A stretch of 8,331 nucleotides of DNA, from assembly GCA_003695215.1 (NCBI GenBank), contig RFIM01000064.1, positions 1-8,331 of the forward strand, read 5' to 3'. The stretch's first letter is position 1; every line of letters starts with the position of its first letter. Below the pieces are notes generated by a model. That model was not told the origin of the DNA, did no database searches, and saw nothing but the letters and a program-made list of their open reading frames with translations. Shown here piece by piece: positions 1-5,096 of this stretch. Both the position numbers and the translations under genes were made by a program. Origin of the DNA: Chloroflexota bacterium. Lineage in GTDB: Bacteria > Chloroflexota > Anaerolineae > Aggregatilineales > UBA2796.

Positions 1-667
1 CTTCGGCTTGCTCGGCGCTCTCGCGCAGGCGAATGGCGATGCGCTGCACGTCAAAATCGGCCGCTTGGTAGCCGAGCGCTTCCAACAACTCATCAGGGCG
101 GCCTGTGCCGCTAGGCGTGCTGTAGAGATCAGCGTAGAGCGCGCCATCTTCGCCAAAGCGCAGCGAGCGGATCAGCGGCTTGAGATCGTAGGCCTTATCG
201 CGGCGCGTGCGCAGCAGGCTCGGCTGCGCCAAAAGCGCCGTCACACGCTCGGCCAAACCTGCCACAGCCTCAGGCGCCGAGTCCGAGCGCGGCGTGATGC
301 GAAAGACCGCGCTCTCGACCAGAGTCTGCAGCGCAGGCGCCTTGAGCGGCACTTCCTCGATCTTCAAGATCGGCAAATCAGGCGGGCTGACTGCCATCAA
401 GCGCTCAGCCAGGCCATCAAGCGGCTCGGCGCGCTCCAGCCAGATATCTAGCAGCTCGCAGGTGCTAGTGAAGCCGAGCGGCAAAGGCGAAGCCAGCTGT
501 AGGCGCGGATGCGCGTTGAAGCCTTGCGTATAGGCGAGCGCGAGCTGCGCGCGCCGCAAAATGCGCTCCCAGGTCTTGGCGAGATCGAGATGACCGATGA
601 ATTTGAGCGCGCCTTGTTTAGCAAAAGTGATGCGCAGGCGCTGCACAGGCGCAGGTCGGTCGCTCAT
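1..667 (-). CDS. DUF2344 / TIGR03936-type radical-SAM-linked protein, 3' end outside window
   Basis: The frame opens at ATG 667-665 and stays open for 222 codons to the left edge, so the C-terminus is missing. The N-terminus reads RLRITFAKQGALKFIGHLDL (residues 10-29), then an RRA segment at 38-40 and QGFNAHPRLQLASPLPLG at 48-65. This pattern (basic start, HLDL, RRA, GFNPHPRL-like, PLPLG) is what I know from the DUF2344 family, called radical-SAM-linked because its members usually sit beside, or are fused to, a B12-binding radical SAM protein. Its biochemical role is not established. The ATG lies two bases after the TGA of the acyltransferase (TGAGCATG), so translation is probably coupled and the two share a transcript. 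No radical SAM gene is visible; one could lie to the left. I am sure of the family and unsure of the function. Confidence 0.85.
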   Translation of the reverse strand, partial: MSDRPAPVQRLRITFAKQGALKFIGHLDLAKTWERILRRAQLALAYTQGFNAHPRLQLASPLPLGFTSTCELLDIWLERAEPLDGLAERLMAVSPPDLPILKIEEVPLKAPALQTLVESAVFRITPRSDSAPEAVAGLAERVTALLAQPSLLRTRRDKAYDLKPLIRSLRFGEDGALYADLYSTPSGTGRPDELLEALGYQAADFDVQRIAIRLRESAEQAE

Positions 668-669
668 GC

Positions 670-1857
670 TCAACGGATGACGGCCAGCGCCTTGCCGACT
701 TTCTCAAAGGCGCTCAGCGCTTGCTCCAAGTCGGATTGGCTATGCATGGCGCTGTTCATGACGCGAATGCGCGCCTTGCCCTGCGGCACGGTTGGATAGC
801 CAATGGCCATGGCGAACACGCCTTCCTCGAACAGCTGACGGCTGAATTGCTGCGCTAAAGGCGCCTCGCCGAGCATCACAGGCACGATTGGCGTCTGTGA
901 GAAGCCGACGTCAAAGCCGAGCGTCTGCATCTCGCGGCGGAAGAAGTCGGCGTTGTGCCACAGCCGATCGACCAGCTCTGTGCTGCTCTCAAGGATATCC
1001 AGCGCTGCCAAGCACGCCGCCACATCAGGCACGGTCATGGCGCTGCTGAACAGGAATGGGCGCGCCCGCTGGCGCAGCCACTCGATGATGATCGGACTGC
1101 CTGCCACTACGCCGCCGACCACGCCGAAGGCTTTGCTGAGCGTGCCGACCTCGATATCGACTTTGCCGTGCAGATCGAAGTGATCTACGATGCCGCGGCC
1201 GCCGCGCCCGAGCACACCTTCGCCGTGCGCGTCGTCCACCATCAGCAGGATGTCGTGTTGGCGCGCCAATTCGTAGATCGCAGGCAAGGGCGCGATATCG
1301 CCGTCCATGCTGAAGACGCCGTCAGTGACGATCAGGCGGCGCGTCTGGGCGCTGAAGGGCGTGGTCTCGATCTTGTGGCGCAGGTCATCCACATCGGCGT
1401 GCCGATAGCGCACGATCTCGGCACGGCTGAGCCGCGCGCCATCAATGATGCTGGCATGGTTCAGCTCATCGCTGAAGATGATATCGCCCTTGCCAACGAG
1501 CGCGGGTATGGTCGCCAAGTTGGCGTTAAAGCCGCTCTGGAAAGTGATGGCCGCCTCGACACCTTTGAATGCCGCCAAGCGCCGCTCCAACTCAAGGTGC
1601 AAGTCCATAGTGCCTGCGATGCTGCGCACAGCCGCTGGCCCGATGCCATGCGTGCGCATGGCGCGCTCAGCTGCAGCGACCAGGCGCGGATCGCTTGCCA
1701 AGCCGAGATAGTTGTTGGTGCAAAAATTCAGCACGCGTCGGCCATCGACGGTGATCCAGGCGCCTTGTGCCGATTCAATCGTGCGGATCGTGTTATATAG
1801 GCCTTGCTCGCGCAGCGCCGCGATCTCGCGTTCGATCCAAGCTGTTTTGGTAGACAT
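670..1857 (-). CDS. kbl: PLP-dependent alpha-oxoamine synthase, Kbl-like (glycine C-acetyltransferase or related acyltransferase)
   Basis: This 395-residue protein has the full alpha-oxoamine synthase fold, type I PLP enzymes that condense an amino acid with an acyl-CoA and release CO2. Visible landmarks are NFCTNNYLGL (44-53), FQSGFNANL (106-114), NHASIIDG (133-140, His134 stacking on PLP), VDDAHGEGVLG (207-217, Asp208 and His211 near the cofactor), GTLSKAFG (238-245, Lys242 forming the Schiff base) and ARIRVMNSAMHS (362-373). The start, with IRTIES and VDGRRVLNFCTNNYLGL, resembles the group annotated as glycine C-acetyltransferase-related rather than classical BioF. The substrate cannot be settled from sequence: 2-amino-3-ketobutyrate ligase and 7-keto-8-aminopelargonate synthase both remain possible. 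No threonine dehydrogenase or biotin gene is in the window. The start ATG has only a weak Shine-Dalgarno (GAGAG, 9 bases away). It lies just after a terminator and is probably transcribed from the overlapping promoter at 1903-1931. Confidence 0.87.
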   Translation of the reverse strand: MSTKTAWIEREIAALREQGLYNTIRTIESAQGAWITVDGRRVLNFCTNNYLGLASDPRLVAAAERAMRTHGIGPAAVRSIAGTMDLHLELERRLAAFKGVEAAITFQSGFNANLATIPALVGKGDIIFSDELNHASIIDGARLSRAEIVRYRHADVDDLRHKIETTPFSAQTRRLIVTDGVFSMDGDIAPLPAIYELARQHDILLMVDDAHGEGVLGRGGRGIVDHFDLHGKVDIEVGTLSKAFGVVGGVVAGSPIIIEWLRQRARPFLFSSAMTVPDVAACLAALDILESSTELVDRLWHNADFFRREMQTLGFDVGFSQTPIVPVMLGEAPLAQQFSRQLFEEGVFAMAIGYPTVPQGKARIRVMNSAMHSQSDLEQALSAFEKVGKALAVIR

Positions 1858-1871
1858 TTGAAGACGCTCTC

Positions 1872-1905
1872 AAAAAATACTGCTCATCTTGCCATGAGCA
1901 GTATT
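1872..1905 (-). terminator. Intrinsic terminator after cysteine synthase
   Basis: On the minus strand AATACTGCTCAT (1905-1894) pairs perfectly over 12 bp with ATGAGCAGTATT (1887-1876) around the loop GGCAAG. The stem runs straight into a T tract ending at 1872. The T tract exists only in the minus direction, so it terminates leftward transcription of the cysteine synthase (stop at 1931). It ends 14 bases before the next start codon (1857), so it isolates that gene from upstream readthrough. Confidence 0.9.
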
Positions 1906-1931
1906 CTAACAGCGCTGTTCGGATCTGTCAT
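1903..1931 (-). promoter_or_regulatory. Candidate promoter of the acyltransferase gene, with a palindrome in the spacer
   Basis: The minus strand carries ATGACA (1931-1926), a 17-base spacer and TAGAAT (1908-1903), each one base off the sigma-70 consensus. The expected start site is about 1899-1895, inside the 5' arm of the terminator hairpin, so this transcript would not contain a complete hairpin. The spacer and the first base of the -10 box form a perfect 12-bp palindrome, AACAGCGCTGTT (1908-1919), a possible operator. The -35 box overlaps the last base of the cysteine synthase stop codon. It is assigned from sequence alone. Confidence 0.55.
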
Positions 1932-2872
1932 CAGCGCCATGGCGCGTGCGAAAGATACTTGTAGGCCGAGTCAGGAAAGATCAAGACGATCAGGCCTGAT
2001 TCTTCGCGCTGCGCCAATTCTTCGGCCACTTGCAGCGCCGCCACAACTGCCGCAGCTGCGCTAATGCCGACCAGCAAGCCTTCCTCGCGCGCCAAACGCC
2101 GCGCCATGCTATAGGTCTCGTCCGTGCCGATGAATAATTGTCGATCGGCTAGCTGCGGATCGTAAATGCTCGGCTGAATGGCCGTGGCCATGTGCTTCAG
2201 GCCTTCCAGGCCGTGGAAAGGCGAATCAGGCTGCACAGCGATGACCTGCACCGACGGCTTGAGCGCTTTCAAGCGTCGGCTAGTGCCGACGAACGTGCCC
2301 GTTGTGCCGAGCCCTGCGATGAAGTGCGTGATGGCACCGTGTGTCTGTTCCCAGATTTCAAGCGCCGTGCTGTGATAGTGCGCTTGCCAATTGGCAGGAT
2401 TGTTGTACTGATCGGCGTAGAAATAGCGATCAGGCTCGCGCGCCACAAGCTCGCGCACGGCACGGATAGCGCCATCAGAGCCCTCGAGCGGATCGGTCAG
2501 GACGAGCTCGGCGCCGTAGGCGCGCAGGATCGCCAGACGCTCAGGGCTGGCGTTAGCAGGCACGAAGAGCTTGACGTGAATGCCACGCAGCGCGCCGAGC
2601 ATGGCATAGGCGATGCCTGTGTTGCCGCTAGTGCTATCCACGAGCGTCATGCCGCGCTGCAGCTTGCCTTCGCGCTCAGCCGTGCGGATGATGTTCAGCG
2701 CGGCGCGATCCTTGACGCTGCCGCCAGGATTCGTCCATTCGGCCTTGGCATAAACGCCGATGTTCGGCGGCAAGTGCGCCGTCACGCGCTGCAGCCGCAA
2801 AAGCGGCGTGTTGCCGATCAGCGCCTCGAGCGTCGATAGCGCATCAACCTGTTGCAAAGTTCGAGCTGTCAT
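1931..2872 (-). CDS. cysM: Cysteine synthase, CysM-like PLP beta-replacing enzyme
   Basis: This 313-residue fold-type II PLP enzyme makes cysteine from an activated serine and a sulfide donor in the cytoplasm. Landmarks are IGNTPLLRL (19-27), NPGGSVKDR (48-56, Lys54 forming the Schiff base), STSGNTG (80-86, substrate loop), GLGTTGT (187-193, phosphate cup), VGISAAAA (268-275, Ser271 at the pyridine nitrogen) and DSAYKYLS near the C-terminus. GISAAAA replaces the usual GISSGA. The segment HGLEGLKHM (220-228) and the SIYDP that follows resemble, from memory, mycobacterial CysM, where an Arg at the position of Lys226 helps bind O-phosphoserine. O-phosphoserine use is thus possible but unproven, and O-acetylserine is the default. 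The protein contains no cysteine residue. Its ATG has GGAG ten bases upstream. A long leader with a Cys-codon reading frame and a terminator precedes it, suggesting regulation by cysteine supply. The symbol is a family-level choice between cysK and cysM. Confidence 0.92.
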   Translation of the reverse strand: MTARTLQQVDALSTLEALIGNTPLLRLQRVTAHLPPNIGVYAKAEWTNPGGSVKDRAALNIIRTAEREGKLQRGMTLVDSTSGNTGIAYAMLGALRGIHVKLFVPANASPERLAILRAYGAELVLTDPLEGSDGAIRAVRELVAREPDRYFYADQYNNPANWQAHYHSTALEIWEQTHGAITHFIAGLGTTGTFVGTSRRLKALKPSVQVIAVQPDSPFHGLEGLKHMATAIQPSIYDPQLADRQLFIGTDETYSMARRLAREEGLLVGISAAAAVVAALQVAEELAQREESGLIVLIFPDSAYKYLSHAPWR

Positions 2873-2908
2873 TCGGAAGGTTCTCCGTTTGGTTTACATC
2901 GCTTGGGC

Positions 2909-3042
2909 AAAATAAAAGCGCACACCAAAGCCTGAAGACACAAAAACGCCGCACGTCCTGCATGGCATGCCATGGATAAGCTGCCCAGACCTGGGCGCTT
3001 ATTCAGGGACGTGCGGCGCTTCAGTTCTCAGTTGGTGTGCGC
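2909..3042 (-). terminator. Nested attenuator terminator in the cysteine synthase leader
   Basis: On the minus strand an 11-bp outer stem (GCGCACACCAA 3042-3032 with its complement 2928-2918) is followed at once by TTTTATTTT (2917-2909). Inside it, CTGAAG (3024-3019) can pair with CTTCAG (2937-2932). The innermost stem is a perfect 12-bp one, CGCCGCACGTCC (3018-3007) with GGACGTGCGGCG (2958-2947), followed at once by TTTTT (2946-2942). The long apical region folds further: ATAAGC/GCTTAT flanking GCCCAG/CTGGGC (3002-2976), and a perfect 14-bp palindrome, CATGGCATGCCATG (2974-2961). The T tracts fit termination only in the minus direction, upstream of cysteine synthase and downstream of a strong promoter. 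That is the position of an attenuator rather than an end-of-gene terminator. Confidence 0.82.
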
Positions 3043-3106
3043 GAGCTAATCGCCGCTAGGGCGCAGCCTAGTTGCCGATCGCCTGAAGCAGAGCCTCACG
3101 TCCCTG
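3004..3106 (-). promoter_or_regulatory. Antiterminator helix competing with the attenuator terminator
   Basis: RNA from the minus strand at 3106-3083 can pair with RNA at 3024-3004. CAGGGACGTG pairs with CACGTCCCTG (10 bp), then there is one A/G mismatch, then GGC with GCC (3 bp), a UCU bulge, and GCTTCAG with CTGAAGC (7 bp). All blocks are in the correct antiparallel order. The downstream strand contains the whole 5' arm of the inner terminator stem, so the two helices are mutually exclusive. The outer terminator stem would have to form a pseudoknot with this helix. The upstream strand lies inside the leader reading frame, a few bases after its Cys codons. Confidence 0.72.
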
Positions 3107-3154
3107 CTCCAGACACAAGCAAGCCTGCTTTCTTTGGATCATGGCCCTTTTCAT
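3068..3154 (-). CDS. Putative cysteine leader peptide (28 aa)
   Basis: This small frame runs from ATG 3154-3152 to TAG 3070-3068. It begins MKRAMIQRKQ, has ACLCL at residues 11-15 (codons GCT TGC TTG TGT CTG) and ends AIGN. The two Cys codons at 3121-3119 and 3115-3113 are separated by one Leu codon. A ribosome waiting at either would cover the 5' arm of the leader hairpin and leave most or all of the antiterminator strand (3106-3083) free. The stop codon lies just after that strand, as expected for a leader peptide whose complete translation favours termination. No good Shine-Dalgarno precedes the first ATG; an internal ATG at 3142 has AAGGG very close to it. The six-residue frame that ends directly against the first ATG may couple translation. 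The call rests on position, Cys content and RNA geometry, with no homology support. Confidence 0.62.
   Translation of the reverse strand: MKRAMIQRKQACLCLEQGREALLQAIGN
3083..3112 (-). promoter_or_regulatory. Leader hairpin that sequesters the antiterminator strand
   Basis: On the minus strand CTGGAGCAGGG (3112-3102) pairs with CTCTGCTTCAG (3093-3083), 11 bp including two G-U pairs, around the 8-base loop ACGTGAGG. It contains most of the strand needed for the antiterminator, so when it forms the terminator is favoured. Its 5' arm begins at the codon right after the second Cys codon of the leader frame, where a stalled ribosome would cover it. A further 5-bp hairpin (CTAGG/CCTAG, 3071-3056) sits on the frame's stop codon. 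Confidence 0.65.
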
Positions 3155-3175
3155 CTATGGTGCCGACATAGGCAT
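3155..3175 (-). CDS. Possible six-residue mini-frame abutting the leader peptide
   Basis: ATG at 3175 opens a frame encoding MPMSAP that ends with TAG at 3157-3155, directly followed by the ATG of the Cys leader frame (TAGATG). AGGTG lies nine bases upstream, close to the predicted RNA start, and could act as a weak ribosome site. It could bring ribosomes to the leader frame by reinitiation, which would make up for that frame's missing Shine-Dalgarno. A frame this short can easily arise by chance. Confidence 0.25.
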   Translation of the reverse strand: MPMSAP

Positions 3176-3195
3176 TGATTCACGCACCTGGATTA

Positions 3196-3224
3196 ATCTT
3201 AGCGCTTTTGAGGGCGCTTGTCAA
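3196..3224 (-). promoter_or_regulatory. Promoter of the cysteine synthase leader transcript
   Basis: The minus strand has a perfect TTGACA (3224-3219), a 17-base spacer and TAAGAT (3201-3196), five of six matches to TATAAT. The expected RNA start is about 3189, giving a leader of roughly 315 bases before the cysteine synthase ATG at 2872. The spacer holds an inverted repeat, AGCGC (3218-3214) and GCGCT (3205-3201), that could be an operator. The -35 box lies 8 bases downstream of the desaturase stop codon. Confidence 0.78.
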
Positions 3225-3232
3225 ACGCCATT

Positions 3233-4150
3233 CTACTCGGGCTGAGCGCCTTGCTGCTGCGCTTGTCGCTCGCGCCGTGCCGCTAGCTGTGCAGCGATCT
3301 TGGCGAGCCGTGCATGCTGCTTGACGATCTTCTGCTGTGCTTCGCGCGCCTCGGCGTAGGTCGGATGCAGCTCGGTGATGCGCCAATATTTCAGCACCAC
3401 GTCTATCACCTGAGCGTAGAACTGCTCAGGCCCGTAGATGTTCGCCATGCGCACGCGATCGGCGCGCTCCTGATAGCCCGGCGAGCCGCGTCCAGGCATC
3501 TCAAACTTCAGCAGCACGTCGGCCACAGGATACACGCAATTCGGATCGGCCTCAAGGTGTAGCTTGACGGCATCGCGGTAGAAGGTATAGTGCAAAGTCT
3601 CGTCCTTGGCCAAGCGGCGCAACAGCCGCGCCAAATGCGGGTCTTCTCGCTCGGCTGCTTGGGCCACATTCAGGTAATAAATCTGCGTGGCGCGCTCCTG
3701 AATGGCCGTATATACCAGTGCCTGCAGCGGATCGTAGAGCAAGTCGGCCGACATCAACCCTGCCCGAATGACCTGCTTGCGCAGCGCCGCGCGCGCACGC
3801 GGATCGCCGTTGCGCCCGACGAACAGGTACGTCTCCAGCAGCAACGAATGCGCGTCTTCTTCGCTCGTCCAAGTGTGCACAAAGTCTAGCAGCACGCTCC
3901 ACGAGCCTTTGAAAATGGCGTGCAGCGCCGTGGTGAACCAGGGCAGGTTCACCTCAGTGAAAACAGCCAGCTCAATCGCACTTAGAATCGTCGGTGAGAG
4001 CCGCGGGATAGCCTGCGGATCGCGCTGAAACTCGTCGAGCGGGATGTAATCGCTGTAGGCCCAATCAATGTTACGAGCGCGCTCTGTGTGCTGATTGAAA
4101 AGCTCGCGCAGGCGCGGCTCTAGCGAAGGGATTAACTGTGCGATAGCCAC
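3233..4150 (-). CDS. Acyl-[acyl-carrier-protein] desaturase, soluble diiron type
   Basis: This 305-residue protein belongs to the soluble acyl-ACP desaturases (plant stearoyl-ACP desaturase and mycobacterial DesA relatives), which use O2 and ferredoxin-type electrons to put a double bond into an acyl chain on ACP. All six expected diiron ligands are visible: Glu66 in TEVNLPWF, Glu98 and His101 in TSEEDAH, Glu152 in QERAT, and Glu184 and His187 in KDETLH. No membrane segment is evident. The C-terminal 35 or so residues are a charged, Gln-rich helix (KIAAQLAARRERQAQQQ) that looks family-variable. The start is GTG at 4150, chosen because GGAG stands five bases upstream. A possible promoter lies at 4218-4246. 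The neighbours on both sides have other functions, so it is probably its own unit. The double-bond position cannot be predicted from sequence. Confidence 0.9.
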   Translation of the reverse strand: MAIAQLIPSLEPRLRELFNQHTERARNIDWAYSDYIPLDEFQRDPQAIPRLSPTILSAIELAVFTEVNLPWFTTALHAIFKGSWSVLLDFVHTWTSEEDAHSLLLETYLFVGRNGDPRARAALRKQVIRAGLMSADLLYDPLQALVYTAIQERATQIYYLNVAQAAEREDPHLARLLRRLAKDETLHYTFYRDAVKLHLEADPNCVYPVADVLLKFEMPGRGSPGYQERADRVRMANIYGPEQFYAQVIDVVLKYWRITELHPTYAEAREAQQKIVKQHARLAKIAAQLAARRERQAQQQGAQPE

Positions 4151-4217
4151 TTGATCTCCGTCCTCATCTTTCTACAAGAAGACCAGCTCAGGCAGGCTGA
4201 GCCTGCGTATGCTCTAG

Positions 4218-4246
4218 TTTTTAGCTGATCAACGCCTGCTTGCCAA
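4218..4246 (-). promoter_or_regulatory. Candidate promoter of the desaturase gene
   Basis: The minus strand has TTGGCA (4246-4241), a 17-base spacer and TAAAAA (4223-4218), matching the sigma-70 consensus at five and four of six positions. The predicted leader is about 60 bases. Between it and the GTG start lies a short hairpin, GCAGGC TCA GCCTGC, without a T tract. No clear terminator for the ABC operon was found in the gap 4151-4259. Confidence 0.4.
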
Positions 4247-4259
4247 ACACGGCGCGCCC

Positions 4260-5096
4260 TCACTTCAAGCCCGAGCGCACAAAGCTATTGATGAATTGGC
4301 GTTGGAAGAATAAAAATAGCAGCATCAGCGGAAAGATCACCACCAGCACGCCTGCAGTGATCTGCCCGTACAGCGCGCCGACTTCGCTAGTGCGCAAGAC
4401 GCGGCTCAAGCCGACGGTCAGCGGGCGGTTCTCGCTGCTCTGCGTGACGATCATCGGCCACAGGAATTCGTTCCAGCGCGTGGTGACTGAGACCAGGCCA
4501 AAGGCGACCAGCGATGGTATCGAAGGCGGCAAATAGACGTGCCACAGCACGCCGAACCAGCCGCAGCCATCAATGCGCGCTGCATCTTCCAGTTCCAGCG
4601 GCACTTGTTTGAAGGCTTGGCGCATCAAAAAGGTGCCGAAAGCTGATCCCATGTAGGGCAGCATTAGCGCCCAGATCGTGTCATAGAGGCCTAGAGTGCG
4701 GATAGTGGCGAAGTTGGGCACGATCAGCACAGCAGCAGGGATCATCAGCTGGATCAGGATCGCGCCGAAGAGCAGCTGCTTGCCGAAGAAACGCATGCGC
4801 GCAAAGGCATAGGCCGCCAAGGTGATTGTGACGATCTGCACGACCAGCACACCAAAGACGAAGCGCAGCGTGGCATAGAAGTGCTCGCCCCAGTTGGTGA
4901 CACGTGCCACGTTCTGGAAGTTCTCGAGCGTCAAGCGGCTGCCAAAGAAGATGTTGCCCGTCACAATCGGCTCATTCTCAGGGCGCAAGGCGATCAGGAC
5001 TGACCAAATCAGCGGAATCAACCAGAAGATCGCCATGCCGATCAGCAAGAGCGTGCCGAGCGCGCTGCGCAGGCGCTTGATGGCCCTAATTCTCAT
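4260..5096 (-). CDS. Carbohydrate ABC transporter permease, MalG/UgpE family
   Basis: This 278-residue inner-membrane protein is the second permease half of a CUT1-type importer. About six hydrophobic segments are visible, starting with residues 13-36 and ending with VLVVIFPLMLLFLFF (250-264). The EAA loop that docks on the ATPase reads ELEDAARIDGCG (168-179) with the conserved LP at 189-190. The C-terminus FFQRQFINSFVRSGLK has the form usual for MalG-like permeases. Its ATG lies inside the end of the upstream permease gene, sharing 11 bases (ATGAGAATTAG), and no good Shine-Dalgarno is placed for it, so its translation is probably coupled. It works with the permease at 5086-6039 and the binding protein at 6106-7404. 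Confidence 0.92.
   Translation of the reverse strand: MRIRAIKRLRSALGTLLLIGMAIFWLIPLIWSVLIALRPENEPIVTGNIFFGSRLTLENFQNVARVTNWGEHFYATLRFVFGVLVVQIVTITLAAYAFARMRFFGKQLLFGAILIQLMIPAAVLIVPNFATIRTLGLYDTIWALMLPYMGSAFGTFLMRQAFKQVPLELEDAARIDGCGWFGVLWHVYLPPSIPSLVAFGLVSVTTRWNEFLWPMIVTQSSENRPLTVGLSRVLRTSEVGALYGQITAGVLVVIFPLMLLFLFFQRQFINSFVRSGLK

Noticed and set aside
8..799. Overlapping plus-strand open frames at the left end
   Set aside because: They are antisense to the DUF2344 and acyltransferase genes, whose motifs are clear; their translations are Arg/Ala-rich without recognisable domains.
955..1800. A 281-codon plus-strand open frame opposite the acyltransferase
   Set aside because: It mirrors a well-conserved minus-strand enzyme, has no family resemblance, and GC-rich DNA readily leaves antisense frames open.
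2918..3042. Miniature inverted-repeat transposable element
   Set aside because: The ends are inverted repeats, but no target-site duplication flanks them, and the T tracts, promoter and antiterminator pairing fit an attenuator.
2873..3232. SAM riboswitch or T-box in the cysteine synthase leader
   Set aside because: GGCAAC and GGGAC fragments recall the SAM-I core, but the order and the remaining conserved elements do not fit, and no T-box sequence (TGGNACCGCG) is present. The Cys-codon frame with competing helices explains the region better.
4185..4210. Hairpin GCAGGC/GCCTGC between permease and desaturase as a terminator
   Set aside because: It has a 6-bp stem and no adjacent T tract on the minus strand.
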